In this document: piece after piece, positions 1 to 6,922 of the stretch
Layout: the number at the start of each line of letters is the position of its first letter
Position numbering within the stretch: position 1 is the first letter of the stretch
Made by a program: the position numbers and the translations under genes
NCBI GenBank assembly: GCA_937916195.1
Contig: CALFTO010000105.1
Location: 1 to 31,410, forward strand
Direction: 5' to 3'
Source of the DNA: an uncultured Clostridia bacterium
Lineage (GTDB): Bacteria > Bacillota > Clostridia > Oscillospirales > Acutalibacteraceae
DNA: 31,410 nt
Notes under the pieces: generated by a model
Seen by the model: only the letters and a program-made list of their open reading frames with translations
Told to the model about the DNA's origin: nothing
Databases searched by the model: none

Positions 1-47
1 TTACCGATTTTCCAAGGAGTAAATAATGCCTCGTACTTCTGGTCCAT
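1..47 (-). CDS. N-terminus of an NADH:flavin oxidoreductase (partial, runs off the left edge)
   Basis: Fifteen complete codons are visible on the minus strand, reading MDQKYEALFTPWKIG. The string LFTPWKIGN is the usual opening of the old-yellow-enzyme / 2,4-dienoyl-CoA reductase family, in which an FMN-binding TIM barrel starts with 'LFxPxxIGnxxxkNRi'. The start is supported by an AAAGGAA-type ribosome binding site about 10 bases upstream and by a good promoter at 102-130. These enzymes reduce enoates, dienoyl-CoAs, bile-acid intermediates or bilirubin. The substrate cannot be judged from 15 residues, so the family call is recognition of a short motif only. Confidence 0.65.
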   Translation of the reverse strand, partial: MDQKYEALFTPWKIG

Positions 48-101
48 ACTAAAAAACACTTCCTTTTCATTCTCTGAAACGATTTCCGCTTCAATATTAT
101 A

Positions 102-130
102 AGTATATAAAAATCTGTGAATTATGTCAA
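102..130 (-). promoter_or_regulatory. Sigma-A promoter of the leftward oxidoreductase gene
   Basis: On the minus strand the -35 box TTGACA (125-130) is separated by exactly 17 bp from TATACT (102-107). Transcription would start near 95, giving a leader of about 48 nt before the ATG at 47. Confidence 0.7.
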
Positions 131-180
131 TAATTTAACAAAATAAAAACCATTAAAAAAACACGACACAATTAAAGCGA

Positions 181-350
181 AAAAATGTTGACAAAACGAC
201 ACATTTTAAAAAGTGATGAAATGTATAAAAAATAATGAAAAATACATACAAATGTATAAAATCAATATATAATGTTGTTTTATGGTAAAAGTGTAAAAAA
301 TCAATGAATAATTATTCACAAAAATGTTGACAAATTGACACATTTTAAAA
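181..350. repeat. Pair of 31-bp direct repeats, possible operator sites
   Basis: Two 31-bp copies at 181-211 and 320-350 differ at only two positions. Each holds AAAATGT and ACATTTT arms as an inverted repeat around a TTGACAAA..GACAC core. A partial third copy (CACGACACAATTAAA) lies near 161-176. They sit 50-250 bp upstream of the oxidoreductase promoter in an AT-rich stretch (131-398) that has no gene. TTGACA occurs in both, but no -10 box follows at the right distance, so these look like regulator binding sites and not promoters. No regulator gene for them is in view. Confidence 0.5.
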
Positions 351-398
351 CCGCATTTTTGCTTGTTTTTGGCAGGGGACAGGGCTTTTACACAAAAA

Positions 399-424
399 CC
401 GACGCATCCGTTAAGATGCATCGG
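399..424. terminator. Intrinsic terminator, bidirectional
   Basis: A 10-bp stem (399-408 with 415-424, one imperfect pair) with a CGTTAA loop is flanked by an A-run on one side and TTTTT on the other. On the minus strand it ends the transcript of the secreted-protein gene at 464-874. Confidence 0.75.
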
Positions 425-463
425 CTTTTTGCTTTGTCGAGTTTTAGTTTTTTCTCTGTCTTG

Positions 464-874
464 TTATTCGTAACGGAAAACTGTGATTGTCTCTGAACCT
501 GCGGTCATAGTAACCTTAATTCTGTAATTCAAGAAAATGTTAGCTGTTGCAGTTTCTTCTAATAAAAGAGCATACCCTGTTCCTGTTTTTGTCCAAGTTT
601 TTACCGTTTCATATCCGTCAGAAGTTTCTTTCTGAAGATAAACAACTATTTTGAGTGAAGTTGAAACCTGTGATGTGAGACTTACTGAAGCCGTTGCCTT
701 TAATCCGCTTACTTCAAAGGCGGCAACATAAGTTGCGATTGTAGTATACAAAGGCGTAATTTCATTACTATTGTTAACTACCGCAGCATGTGAAACAAAA
801 GAAACAGAAAAAACAGAGAATAGCATTACTAAACAAAGAATAATACTGATTAATTTTTTAATTTTAGTTTTCAT
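464..874 (-). CDS. Small secreted protein of unknown function
   Basis: The 136-residue product has a classical Sec signal peptide: Lys-rich residues 1-8, a hydrophobic stretch about 9-28 and a likely cleavage after SHA (about residue 30). The mature part of about 105 residues is rich in Thr, Ser and Val and predicted mostly beta (for example LKATASVSLTSQVSTSLKIV), with no cysteine and no catalytic motif that I recognise. The start has a perfect AAGGAGG ribosome binding site. It is the last gene of the leftward sigma / anti-sigma cluster and has its own candidate ECF promoter at 903-929, so it is a likely target of the sigma factor. Role unknown; an exported stress or surface protein is an inference from context. 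Confidence 0.8.
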   Translation of the reverse strand: MKTKIKKLISIILCLVMLFSVFSVSFVSHAAVVNNSNEITPLYTTIATYVAAFEVSGLKATASVSLTSQVSTSLKIVVYLQKETSDGYETVKTWTKTGTGYALLLEETATANIFLNYRIKVTMTAGSETITVFRYE

Positions 875-902
875 TGCTAAACCTCCTTAAACTTTACATC
901 TA

Positions 903-929
903 ATCGAAATCGAAAGAGGTTTTGTGACA
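903..929 (-). promoter_or_regulatory. Candidate ECF-sigma promoter upstream of the secreted-protein gene
   Basis: On the minus strand TGTCACA (923-929) is followed after 16 bp by CGATTA (from 906). The same -35-like heptamer with the same spacing to TGATTT precedes the anti-sigma gene (1612-1638). The motif starts immediately after the anti-sigma stop codon. It is unlike a sigma-A promoter, and resembles the GTCACA-type -35 known for some ECF groups. Confidence 0.45.
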
Positions 930-934
930 AATTC

Positions 935-1567
935 TTATTCAATATTTTCTGCTATTTTTATAGTTTCTTCAAGAGATACAGTTCCGCTTATTATGTATGA
1001 ATAATTTGCATTACACCATATAACTCTAATATCGCCATTTTGCTTTTCATAAATAATAATTTCTTTTTCAAGAGATTGAATAATAGTTTTATTAGTGTAT
1101 TCGTTATCAAAGCTTATTTCTTTGCCATTTTTTGTTTTTGTAATTGAAAAGCTATTGCCTTCTTTGTTACTGTAAACAAGAACGCATTGAAGTTCACCGT
1201 AAAGTTCTTGAGTCTTCTCGTAGCCATCAGGTATATATCCACACTCTATTTTTCCGTCGACTTTCTCGTCAGACTCAAACAAAGATTGGAATATTGCGTG
1301 GTCCTGAAGCTCGTTTAAAATATATGAGCCGATATCGGTTGTGGCGAAAACCGTAACCGTAGAGATTGCCATAACAATCGCCGCCACAAGAATAACCCTT
1401 GCTGTTTTGCTTGTGAAACGGTGATAACGGTCGTCACGCATTTTGTCAAGAAGCTTGTTTATGTTTTTCAAATACTTTTCACTATATTCAGGTTGTGGCG
1501 GATTTTCGGGCAACGAAGCAATCCATTCAAGGTTAGTGTTGATACAAGCCTGCTGTAATACACCCAT
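935..1567 (-). CDS. Membrane anti-sigma factor, DUF4367-like
   Basis: This 210-residue protein has a cytoplasmic N-terminal part of about 55 residues, one membrane helix (about 57-75, ending VTVFATT) and an extracytoplasmic domain of about 130 residues. The domain contains GYIPDGY, a central VIWCNANYSYIISG stretch and a closing SLEETIKIAENIE, the pattern of DUF4367 domains found on Clostridial anti-sigma factors. The N-terminal part would bind and hold the sigma factor encoded just upstream (1689-2216), releasing it on an envelope signal. There is no zinc HxxxCxxC motif. The start is backed by GGAGGT. A hairpin and a candidate promoter lie in the 121-bp gap before it, so it may be made separately from the sigma factor. 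Confidence 0.75.
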   Translation of the reverse strand: MGVLQQACINTNLEWIASLPENPPQPEYSEKYLKNINKLLDKMRDDRYHRFTSKTARVILVAAIVMAISTVTVFATTDIGSYILNELQDHAIFQSLFESDEKVDGKIECGYIPDGYEKTQELYGELQCVLVYSNKEGNSFSITKTKNGKEISFDNEYTNKTIIQSLEKEIIIYEKQNGDIRVIWCNANYSYIISGTVSLEETIKIAENIE

Positions 1568-1611
1568 AATTATTTACCTCCGTTTTTATTATTGCCTTCT
1601 ATTAATATAAA

Positions 1612-1638
1612 ATCACTTTTTAAGGCTTTTTTGTGACA
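1612..1638 (-). promoter_or_regulatory. Candidate ECF-sigma promoter upstream of the anti-sigma gene
   Basis: On the minus strand TTTTTGTCACAAAA carries TGTCACA at 1632-1638; 16 bp further on is TGATTT (from 1615). Same layout as at 903-929, which suggests that the sigma factor switches on its own inhibitor and the secreted protein. Confidence 0.4.
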
Positions 1639-1664
1639 AAAATTTTTATAAATTAATGAAAAAT

Positions 1665-1682
1665 CTCCCTCGCAAGAGGGAG
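1665..1682. terminator. Hairpin between sigma and anti-sigma genes (attenuator or terminator)
   Basis: A perfect 7-bp stem CTCCCTC/GAGGGAG closes a four-base loop (GCAA on the plus strand). On the minus strand it is followed by ATTTTT, so it can act as a weak intrinsic terminator just after the sigma-factor stop codon. The same stem recurs at 6881-6900. Confidence 0.6.
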
Positions 1683-1688
1683 AAAATA

Positions 1689-2216
1689 TCAGTCTTCTAC
1701 TAAAAATTTCATAAGAGCCCTTTTGCCTCTTTGAACTTTCTTTCTCGCATTGTCATTGCTTATTCCGTAAATAGTGGCAATTTCTTTGCTTTCTAAACCA
1801 TAAACCAATTTAAGCTCAAGAATATTTTTCATCTCTGTCGGAAGCTGCTCTAACCCTCTTTGCACGTCAACAATATCATAAACATCAAAAACAGAATCGT
1901 CAATTTCTCTATATCCTGAAACATCCAAGTCAACAAACTTGCTATCAATTCTGTGCTTTTTTCTGTAATAAGAAATTGCAAAACCGTGAGCTACTGTGCA
2001 AATATAGTTTTTAATTTCGCCTTTAGAACGGTCTTTGATTTTGTCAAAATTTTTCGCAATATACAAGAATGCTTCCTGCTGGCTGTCTTCGGCATCCTCA
2101 GGATTATACAAATGTTCAAGACTGATGTGAAAGACAAGGTTGTGATATTCATCATAGACTGCCCTGAATTTAGCCTTATCCTCATCAGGTAACATCAGCA
2201 ATAATATTTCAAGCAT
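1689..2216 (-). CDS. ECF-type RNA polymerase sigma factor
   Basis: The product (175 residues from this start) has the two-domain layout of ECF sigma factors. Region 2 includes the NPEDAEDSQQEAFLYIAKNF helix, a variant of the usual 'DAEDLxQExFl' motif, and IKNYICTVAHGFAISYYRK. Region 4 is a helix-turn-helix with LELKLVYGLESKEIATIYGIS and NARKKVQRGKRAL. A TTG two codons further upstream (2222) is open, but the AGGGAG ribosome binding site sits only 2 bp before it and 8 bp before the ATG at 2216, so 2216 is preferred. A sigma-A promoter lies at 2248-2276. It is followed by its probable membrane anti-sigma factor. Confidence 0.85.
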   Translation of the reverse strand: MLEILLLMLPDEDKAKFRAVYDEYHNLVFHISLEHLYNPEDAEDSQQEAFLYIAKNFDKIKDRSKGEIKNYICTVAHGFAISYYRKKHRIDSKFVDLDVSGYREIDDSVFDVYDIVDVQRGLEQLPTEMKNILELKLVYGLESKEIATIYGISNDNARKKVQRGKRALMKFLVED

Positions 2217-2247
2217 CGACAAATCTCCCTAAAAATAGACTATCTCT

Positions 2248-2276
2248 ATTATATATTGTTAAGTCTGTTATTTCAA
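2248..2276 (-). promoter_or_regulatory. Sigma-A promoter of the sigma-factor gene
   Basis: Minus strand TTGAAA (2271-2276), 17-bp spacer, TATAAT (2248-2253). Basal supply of the ECF factor is thus likely housekeeping-driven. Confidence 0.7.
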
Positions 2277-2290
2277 GAAGAAAAATCAAA

Positions 2291-2319
2291 TTGCAATTAT
2301 ATAAAAATAATGCTATACT
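2291..2319 (+). promoter_or_regulatory. Sigma-A promoter of the lipoprotein hydrolase gene
   Basis: Plus strand TTGCAA (2291-2296), 17-bp spacer, TATACT (2314-2319), 33 bp before the ATG. It is divergent from the sigma-factor promoter, the two -35 boxes being about 15 bp apart. Confidence 0.65.
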
Positions 2320-2351
2320 GAAATTGACCTTATTTTTGAGGAGAATTCAAT

Positions 2352-3359
2352 ATGAATGTTACAAAGAAAATGCTTGCGTTGTTGTTAGTGTGCGCTATGC
2401 TCTTGTTAACTGTGGCTTGCGGTAAAAATGAGCCAGTAAATGCTGATTCTTCAACTACCACAGAGGCAATAGACGACGAAAATCTCTTTGACGAGCCGAT
2501 TGTTAATAATTCAGAAGAAAACACAACTGACAGCGACGACACAACTTCGGCAACTGAAAAAGTAACAGAAGAAAAGCCAAGTAAAAACAATTCTACAAAG
2601 CCTTCACAGACAACTGAAACTACAACTAATCCTCAAAACAACAACGGCAAAATAACAGTTACAAAGGCAGAGTATAAATGGAATTCTGTAAAACAGATTG
2701 TTTATTATCCCGATAACATTAAAGACAGCAATAAAACCTACCCTGTAATCGTGTGGGCAAATGGTACTATGTGCCAGCCTGATATGTATGACGGCTTGCT
2801 CAAAGAGATTTCCGAGGGTGGATATATTGTAATCGCCAATGCTGAAACAATGGCGGCTGACGGAACGGCTCAAAGGGCTTCAATTGACTTTATACTCAAC
2901 GAAAATGAAGACAAGTCAAGCGATTTTTACAAAAAGGTAGACACAAAAAATATTGGCGCGGCAGGTCATTCGCAAGGTGGCAGAAGCTCTGTTAACGCTG
3001 CAGTTGTTGATTCAAGAATAGATTGTGTTCTGTCTCTTGCAGGCAGTAATTATGATTACGAGGTAGAGCCTCTTTCAACGCCTGCATTTTTCATTGCGGG
3101 TGGTAGTGATATGATTGTAGACGCAAAAATGTGGATTAAACCCGCTTATGAAATTTGCAAAGGACCTGCAGTTTATGCCTTGCTTGACGGTGCAATTCAT
3201 ACCCGTTGCTGTACTAATCCGTCAGATTATTCGGGCTATGCAATAGAATGGTTTAATGCGTGGCTTAAAAATGATGCAGATGCGTTGAAAACTTTCCGAG
3301 ACGGCGGCGAACTTTCAAAGGATAGCGATTGGAAAGACTTCGCTTGTAAAGGATTTTAA
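2352..3359 (+). CDS. Lipoprotein alpha/beta hydrolase (dienelactone hydrolase / chlorophyllase-like)
   Basis: The 335-residue product has a lipoprotein signal peptide ending LTVAC (Cys23), then a Ser/Thr/Glu/Asn-rich spacer (about 27-100) typical of Clostridial surface lipoproteins. The catalytic domain follows: YPVIVWANGTM (130-140, oxyanion-hole region), the nucleophile elbow GHSQGG (205-210, Ser207), an acid candidate in GGSDMIVDA (Asp253 or Asp257) and His283 in DGAIHTRC. This layout matches dienelactone-hydrolase-like and chlorophyllase-like esterases, here displayed outside the membrane. The substrate is unknown; an ester in the gut environment is a guess. It stands alone between its own promoter and a bidirectional terminator. 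GAGGAG before the ATG supports the start. Confidence 0.8.
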   Translation: MNVTKKMLALLLVCAMLLLTVACGKNEPVNADSSTTTEAIDDENLFDEPIVNNSEENTTDSDDTTSATEKVTEEKPSKNNSTKPSQTTETTTNPQNNNGKITVTKAEYKWNSVKQIVYYPDNIKDSNKTYPVIVWANGTMCQPDMYDGLLKEISEGGYIVIANAETMAADGTAQRASIDFILNENEDKSSDFYKKVDTKNIGAAGHSQGGRSSVNAAVVDSRIDCVLSLAGSNYDYEVEPLSTPAFFIAGGSDMIVDAKMWIKPAYEICKGPAVYALLDGAIHTRCCTNPSDYSGYAIEWFNAWLKNDADALKTFRDGGELSKDSDWKDFACKGF

Positions 3360-3370
3360 AAAATATAAAA

Positions 3371-3400
3371 AGGACAGTTAGCGTAAAAGCTAATTGTCCT
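3371..3400. terminator. Bidirectional intrinsic terminator between convergent genes
   Basis: A 12-bp stem (3371-3382 with 3389-3400, one G-T pair) closes a six-base loop. A and T runs flank both sides, and the stop codon of the comF-like gene abuts it at 3401. Confidence 0.85.
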
Positions 3401-4123
3401 TTAATTTTTATCTTCTGTTATCTTCTTGCCCGTCAGCGCGGCAGTTACGCAATAAACTGATTTCGCACCGCGGATTTTAAGCATCCATGCACACTCGTCA
3501 AGTGTTGCGCCTGTGGTTCTTATGTCATCAACAAGCAAAATTATTTTGTCTTTTACATCTGCACTGTCTTTGACATCATAAACGCCAAAAACATTACCTC
3601 TGCGGTTGCGAAAGTTTTTGTTGTGTTGGCTATCCGTTTCAAAAAGCTTCACAAGTATTTTTTTCAGCGGGATTTTTAATATTTTTGAAATGTGCTCTGC
3701 CAATAGTTCGCTTTGATTGTAATTTCGTCTGATTTTCTGTGCCGTTGTGAAAGGGACATAACAAATAAAATCGAACTTAACATTAGAAAAGTCCGATTTT
3801 ACTGATTTTGCCATATCTTCTGCCAAGGTGTATGAAATGTGCTCCTTGCCACTGAATTTAAGCTTCTGAATACCGTCTTTTACTCCGTTTTCATAGTAAA
3901 AAGGGGAGGTAATGCCGTCATAACCCATTCGGTGCTTTTTGCACCCGCAACGGTCTTTGCCCGCACCGCAAAATCTGCACCGCTCTCCCTCAATTACAGG
4001 TAGATTTTCACGGCAATCAGCACATATCTTTTCACCTTTATTAACAAGTGAATTGCAATATATGCAATGCTCGGTGAAAAAGAGCCATAAAAAAGTATCT
4101 TTAATATAATTTAAAATTCGCAT
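3401..4123 (-). CDS. comF: ComF family phosphoribosyltransferase-like protein
   Basis: The 240-residue product has the ComF layout. An N-terminal zinc ribbon has Cys pairs C20xxC23, C34xxC37, C49xxC52 and C59xC61. A type I phosphoribosyltransferase fold follows, with the PRPP-loop signature IILLVDDIRTTGATL (about 194-208). The internal Y-x-Q-S-E-L-LA motif (NYNQSELLAEHI) is also typical. Family members serve in uptake of transforming DNA in Bacillus and in DNA repair elsewhere; no other competence gene is in the window. Its ATG overlaps the stop of trxB by one base (TGATG), which points to coupled translation as the last gene of a three-gene run. Confidence 0.88.
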   Translation of the reverse strand: MRILNYIKDTFLWLFFTEHCIYCNSLVNKGEKICADCRENLPVIEGERCRFCGAGKDRCGCKKHRMGYDGITSPFYYENGVKDGIQKLKFSGKEHISYTLAEDMAKSVKSDFSNVKFDFICYVPFTTAQKIRRNYNQSELLAEHISKILKIPLKKILVKLFETDSQHNKNFRNRRGNVFGVYDVKDSADVKDKIILLVDDIRTTGATLDECAWMLKIRGAKSVYCVTAALTGKKITEDKN

Positions 4124-5043
4124 CAGTTTTCTGCAAGATATTCTTCAGCGTAATGTACCGCCACTGCACCGTCGGCAACCGCTGTAACAACTTGACGAAG
4201 CACTTTTGTGCGAACATCACCCACAGCATAAACACCGTCGATATTGGTGCGTGTTGTTTCGTCTGCAACAATATATCCGTTATGGTCAAGCTCAACCGCG
4301 TTACCTAAAAATTCTGTTGCAGGCTTTCTGCCGATGCTTATAAAAATGCCGTCACAAGCCAAATCAGTTATTTCGCCCGAATTCACGTTCTTAATTTTTG
4401 CACCCGTAACTCTGCCGTCAACAATAAAATCATCTACGGTACTGTTCCAAAGAAATTCAATGTTCTCGGCATTCATCAAAGGCTCGTGATATATCTTTGT
4501 TGCACGCAAAGTATCTCTGCGGTGAACAAGATACACTTTTTTTACAAGTCTTGAAAGATAAAGGGCATCTGCAGCCGCAGAGTTTCCTCCGCCCACAACA
4601 ATAACAGTTCTGTCTTTGTAAAATCTGCCGTCACAGTGTGCACAGTAGTGAATACCTCTGCCAATTAAATTCTGCTCGCTATCAATGCCGAGCTCACGGG
4701 GATTTGCACCTGTTGCAATGATAACGGCTCTGCCGAGTATTTCTTCTTTATTTGTTACAACCTTTTTAATCTTATCAGAAAAATCTACTGCTTTAACCTC
4801 TGCAAAGAGAGTTTTAGCCCCAAAGCGTTCAGCACCCTTTTTCATTTTCATACCGAGGGTAAAACCGTCAATTCCCTCGTCAAAGCCGGGGTAGTTGTCA
4901 ATATCGCCTGTAAGTGTCATCTGACCGCCTGCAGTCATTTTTTCAAGCACAACAGTGTCAAGTCCTGCACGTGAGGCATACAAGGCTGCGGTGTATCCCG
5001 CAGGGCCACCGCCCAGAATAATTATATCGTAAATATGTTGCAT
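4123..5043 (-). CDS. trxB: Thioredoxin-disulfide reductase
   Basis: At 306 residues this has the normal length for the enzyme, which passes electrons from NADPH through FAD to thioredoxin. Visible parts are the FAD dinucleotide fold LGGGPAGYTAALYASR (10-25), the redox-active CAHCDG (Cys134 and Cys137; CATCDG is commoner), the NADPH fold GGGNSAAADAL (151-161) with HRRDTLR (174-180), and the C-terminal FAD motif VYAVGDVR. HRR suits NADPH. A strong GGAGGTG precedes the ATG. It lies 37 bp after the GH43-like gene and is coupled to the comF-like gene. No thioredoxin gene is adjacent. Confidence 0.93.
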   Translation of the reverse strand: MQHIYDIIILGGGPAGYTAALYASRAGLDTVVLEKMTAGGQMTLTGDIDNYPGFDEGIDGFTLGMKMKKGAERFGAKTLFAEVKAVDFSDKIKKVVTNKEEILGRAVIIATGANPRELGIDSEQNLIGRGIHYCAHCDGRFYKDRTVIVVGGGNSAAADALYLSRLVKKVYLVHRRDTLRATKIYHEPLMNAENIEFLWNSTVDDFIVDGRVTGAKIKNVNSGEITDLACDGIFISIGRKPATEFLGNAVELDHNGYIVADETTRTNIDGVYAVGDVRTKVLRQVVTAVADGAVAVHYAEEYLAEN

Positions 5044-5080
5044 ATCGCACCTCCGAATTTGTTTTAAAATTTGAAGACGA

Positions 5081-6001
5081 TTAATCTTTATCTGCCAAGC
5101 CGTAGAATTCTATGAGCTTGTCTGCCAACTCGTCAGAGATTTTAATAATTCCGCCGTGGCGTTTACGACGTTTACCCATATCAAACTCGTCGTTGTGAAG
5201 CTGTTTGAATATATCACTTGAAAGGTCATCACACAAAAAGGGTGTATATCCCAAATGTGCGTGATATTGGTCAGCAATCAAGCACCACTTTTTCTGGTCG
5301 TCAAGATAATATGCTTCAGGACCTTCAAGTCCGTAGAAATTTGATAAAAGTTCAGAATGAATACTCTCATATTCTTCCCCAATAAGATTATGACATCTTT
5401 CAAGAATAATAAACTTGTTTGTTTCGTCCTTTGAAAAACGATAATACCAACCATTATCCCATACAATATTTGTGTCTATAAGCGCGGTTTTGCCGTCAAT
5501 ATATTTAAATGTTGGTGTGAATTCCTTGAAATCACTTGTGAATGCACCATAAATTCGTTGTTTTGCTTCTGCGTCGCCGTCTTCTTTTACATTGGATGCC
5601 CAGAAAACAAACCACATATCTTTTTCTTTACAAAAAACTGCTTCGGGTGCCCACACACAGCCGGCATTTTCAACACCAACCTCAATAAGCCTTTCTTCAG
5701 ACCAGTTGATTAAATCTTCAGATTCCCACACAAGAATTGAACGACTGCCACGGTTTGCAAAATCGCCCCAATTGCCACTTGTAGTGAGTAAATCGGTTGC
5801 AATTATATAATACTTTTTTACTCTCTCGTCATAAATGATAAAAGGGTCACGAATTCCCTTTGTACCGACTTTTGAAGCAAGAACGGGCTTGTCACCGCCT
5901 AAATCAGCCCAGTTAAGACCGTCACGGCTTATTGCAAACCAGATTTGCTCTTTATCGCCTTTGTTATCCTCTGTGAAATGTGTAAATAAATATGCTGACA
6001 T
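5081..6001 (-). CDS. Glycoside hydrolase family 43-like cytoplasmic enzyme
   Basis: The 306-residue product looks like a five-bladed beta-propeller glycosidase of the GH43/GH62 clan. It has blade-type strings such as IWFAISRDGLNW, GIRDPFII (49-56, candidate acidic residue), WAPEAVF (about 117-123, candidate acid) and EGPEAYYL (about 226-233). GH43 enzymes mostly release L-arabinose or D-xylose from plant polysaccharides. There is no signal peptide, so it would act on imported oligosaccharides. The open frame extends eight codons upstream to a TTG, but GAGGTG lies 6 bp before the ATG at 6001, which fixes the start. No transporter or sugar kinase is adjacent. Family call fairly firm, substrate not known. 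Confidence 0.75.
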   Translation of the reverse strand: MSAYLFTHFTEDNKGDKEQIWFAISRDGLNWADLGGDKPVLASKVGTKGIRDPFIIYDERVKKYYIIATDLLTTSGNWGDFANRGSRSILVWESEDLINWSEERLIEVGVENAGCVWAPEAVFCKEKDMWFVFWASNVKEDGDAEAKQRIYGAFTSDFKEFTPTFKYIDGKTALIDTNIVWDNGWYYRFSKDETNKFIILERCHNLIGEEYESIHSELLSNFYGLEGPEAYYLDDQKKWCLIADQYHAHLGYTPFLCDDLSSDIFKQLHNDEFDMGKRRKRHGGIIKISDELADKLIEFYGLADKD

Positions 6002-6036
6002 AAGTGCCACCTCGGGTATTTGCAAAGTTTTAAGTG

Positions 6037-6045
6037 ATTATACCA
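6037..6045 (-). promoter_or_regulatory. Extended -10 promoter for the GH43-trxB-comF run
   Basis: Minus strand TGGTATAAT is an extended -10 (TGnTATAAT); no good -35 is seen at 17 bp. It lies 36 bp before the ATG at 6001. Confidence 0.5.
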
Positions 6046-6129
6046 CAACAAAATAAAATAATCTATATTAACATTATAAAAAACGTGAAAAAAGAATGGC
6101 ACTCAAAAATTTTGATTGCAAATTTATAT

Positions 6130-6151
6130 TTTTAACAAAACTTAAACATTT
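6130..6151 (+). promoter_or_regulatory. Direct-repeat response-regulator box upstream of the small membrane gene
   Basis: The core TTAACAAAACTTAAACA (two TTAAC/TTAAAC half-sites about 10 bp apart) lies in a 22-bp sequence found base for base again at 6923-6944. It resembles the TTAACA direct repeats bound by PhoP/OmpR-family regulators. A weak -10 (TAGAAT, 6180-6185) lies about 30 bp downstream, placing the box in activator position. Confidence 0.6.
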
Positions 6152-6220
6152 TAAAAGCATTTCCAAAACAAACCGACAGTAGAATAAAGCCACAACGAAA
6201 GATTTTGGAGGAAATAAAAA

Positions 6221-6589
6221 ATGAAAAAACAAACATTCATCAGCATTTTAGTAGGAACAATCGGCGGACTTCTTTTCTCGCTCGGTATGTGCATGTGCCT
6301 TCTTCCTCAATGGAACACATTTAATTATGGTGTGGTAAGTGCCGCAATCGGTGGCGTAATGCTTTTAATACTTGGCATTGCGTCATTTGTTAAGAGTGGT
6401 AAGAAAATCCACTTCAACTGGAAAACAATCGGTAAAGTGTTATTCGGTATAATCGGTGCACTTGTGCTCGGTGTTGGAATGGCAATGATTATGGTGTGGG
6501 ATATGATGCTTTGGGGTATTATCGTAGGTATAATCGGTATCGTCTTGTTAATCTGCCTTGTACCAATGTGTATCGGCTTCAAAAAATAA
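6221..6589 (+). CDS. Small four-helix membrane protein with internal duplication
   Basis: The 122-residue product has four hydrophobic helices and looks like a duplicated two-helix unit. Residues about 8-57 (LVGTIGGLLFSLGM...IGGVMLLILGIASFVK) and about 74-122 (LFGIIGALVLGVGM...IGIVLLICLVPMCIGFKK) align, with the GIIGALVLGVGM-type helix followed by a Trp-containing loop in each. The second unit also resembles residues about 50-100 of the protein at 9364-9735, which belongs to the nearby two-component operon. No known family is recognised. Its upstream box is identical to that before the response regulator, so it is a likely member of that regulon, and envelope stress defence is an inference. 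GGAGG precedes the ATG. Confidence 0.8.
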   Translation: MKKQTFISILVGTIGGLLFSLGMCMCLLPQWNTFNYGVVSAAIGGVMLLILGIASFVKSGKKIHFNWKTIGKVLFGIIGALVLGVGMAMIMVWDMMLWGIIVGIIGIVLLICLVPMCIGFKK

Positions 6590-6607
6590 TTTTTAGGAGT
6601 AAATACT

Positions 6608-6841
6608 ATGTCGAAATTTATTGAAGCAAACGAAAAAATTGCAGAAAAGATTGTAGGTGCTTATAAGAAAATCGAAGACGGTGTTGTAAGCGCATACAAA
6701 AAAGTTGAGGACGGCGCAGTAAACGCATATAAAAAGGTTGAAGATGCTTGCGTTGAAAAACTCTTTGCAAAAGACGGCGAAACAGTTGAAGAGGCAAAAA
6801 AACGCTTAAAAGGTAATGAAGATAACAATTCTTCTTGCTGA
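6608..6841 (+). CDS. Small protein with three 11-residue amphipathic repeats
   Basis: The 77-residue product is highly charged and helical. Its middle consists of three tandem 11-residue units, VGAYKKIEDGV, VSAYKKVEDGA and VNAYKKVEDAC (about 16-48), preceded by a related IAEKI segment. An 11-residue period gives an amphipathic helix with Lys, Glu and Asp on one face, as in apolipoproteins, synucleins and LEA-like proteins, so peripheral binding to the membrane is plausible. The C-terminus is acidic and ends SSC. It follows the four-helix protein by 18 bp with AGGAG before its ATG and ends before a terminator, so the two are co-transcribed. No established family name is known to me. Confidence 0.8.
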   Translation: MSKFIEANEKIAEKIVGAYKKIEDGVVSAYKKVEDGAVNAYKKVEDACVEKLFAKDGETVEEAKKRLKGNEDNNSSC

Positions 6842-6880
6842 TGAGCCGAGAGATGTTTTCCCTCTTTTTTCTCTCACTCA

Positions 6881-6900
6881 GCTCCCTCGTCAGAGGGAGC
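6881..6900 (+). terminator. Intrinsic terminator
   Basis: Perfect 8-bp stem GCTCCCTC/GAGGGAGC with a GTCA loop, followed by AATTTTG. It ends the 6221-6841 transcript. The stem matches the one at 1665-1682. Confidence 0.75.
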
Positions 6901-6922
6901 AATTTTGTATATTTCAAAAAGA

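Noticed and set aside
182..334. TTGACA in the 31-bp repeats as promoters
   Set aside because: No -10 box 16-18 bp downstream on the plus strand.
206..421. 71-residue open frame on the minus strand
   Set aside because: It covers the two 31-bp repeats and part of the terminator, has no ribosome binding site and a composition (Phe, Tyr, Ile) of translated AT-rich intergenic DNA.
6618..6917. 99-residue open frame antisense to the repeat-protein gene
   Set aside because: It is the reverse frame of a Lys/Glu repeat and has no ribosome binding site; Leu/Arg/Phe-rich shadow.
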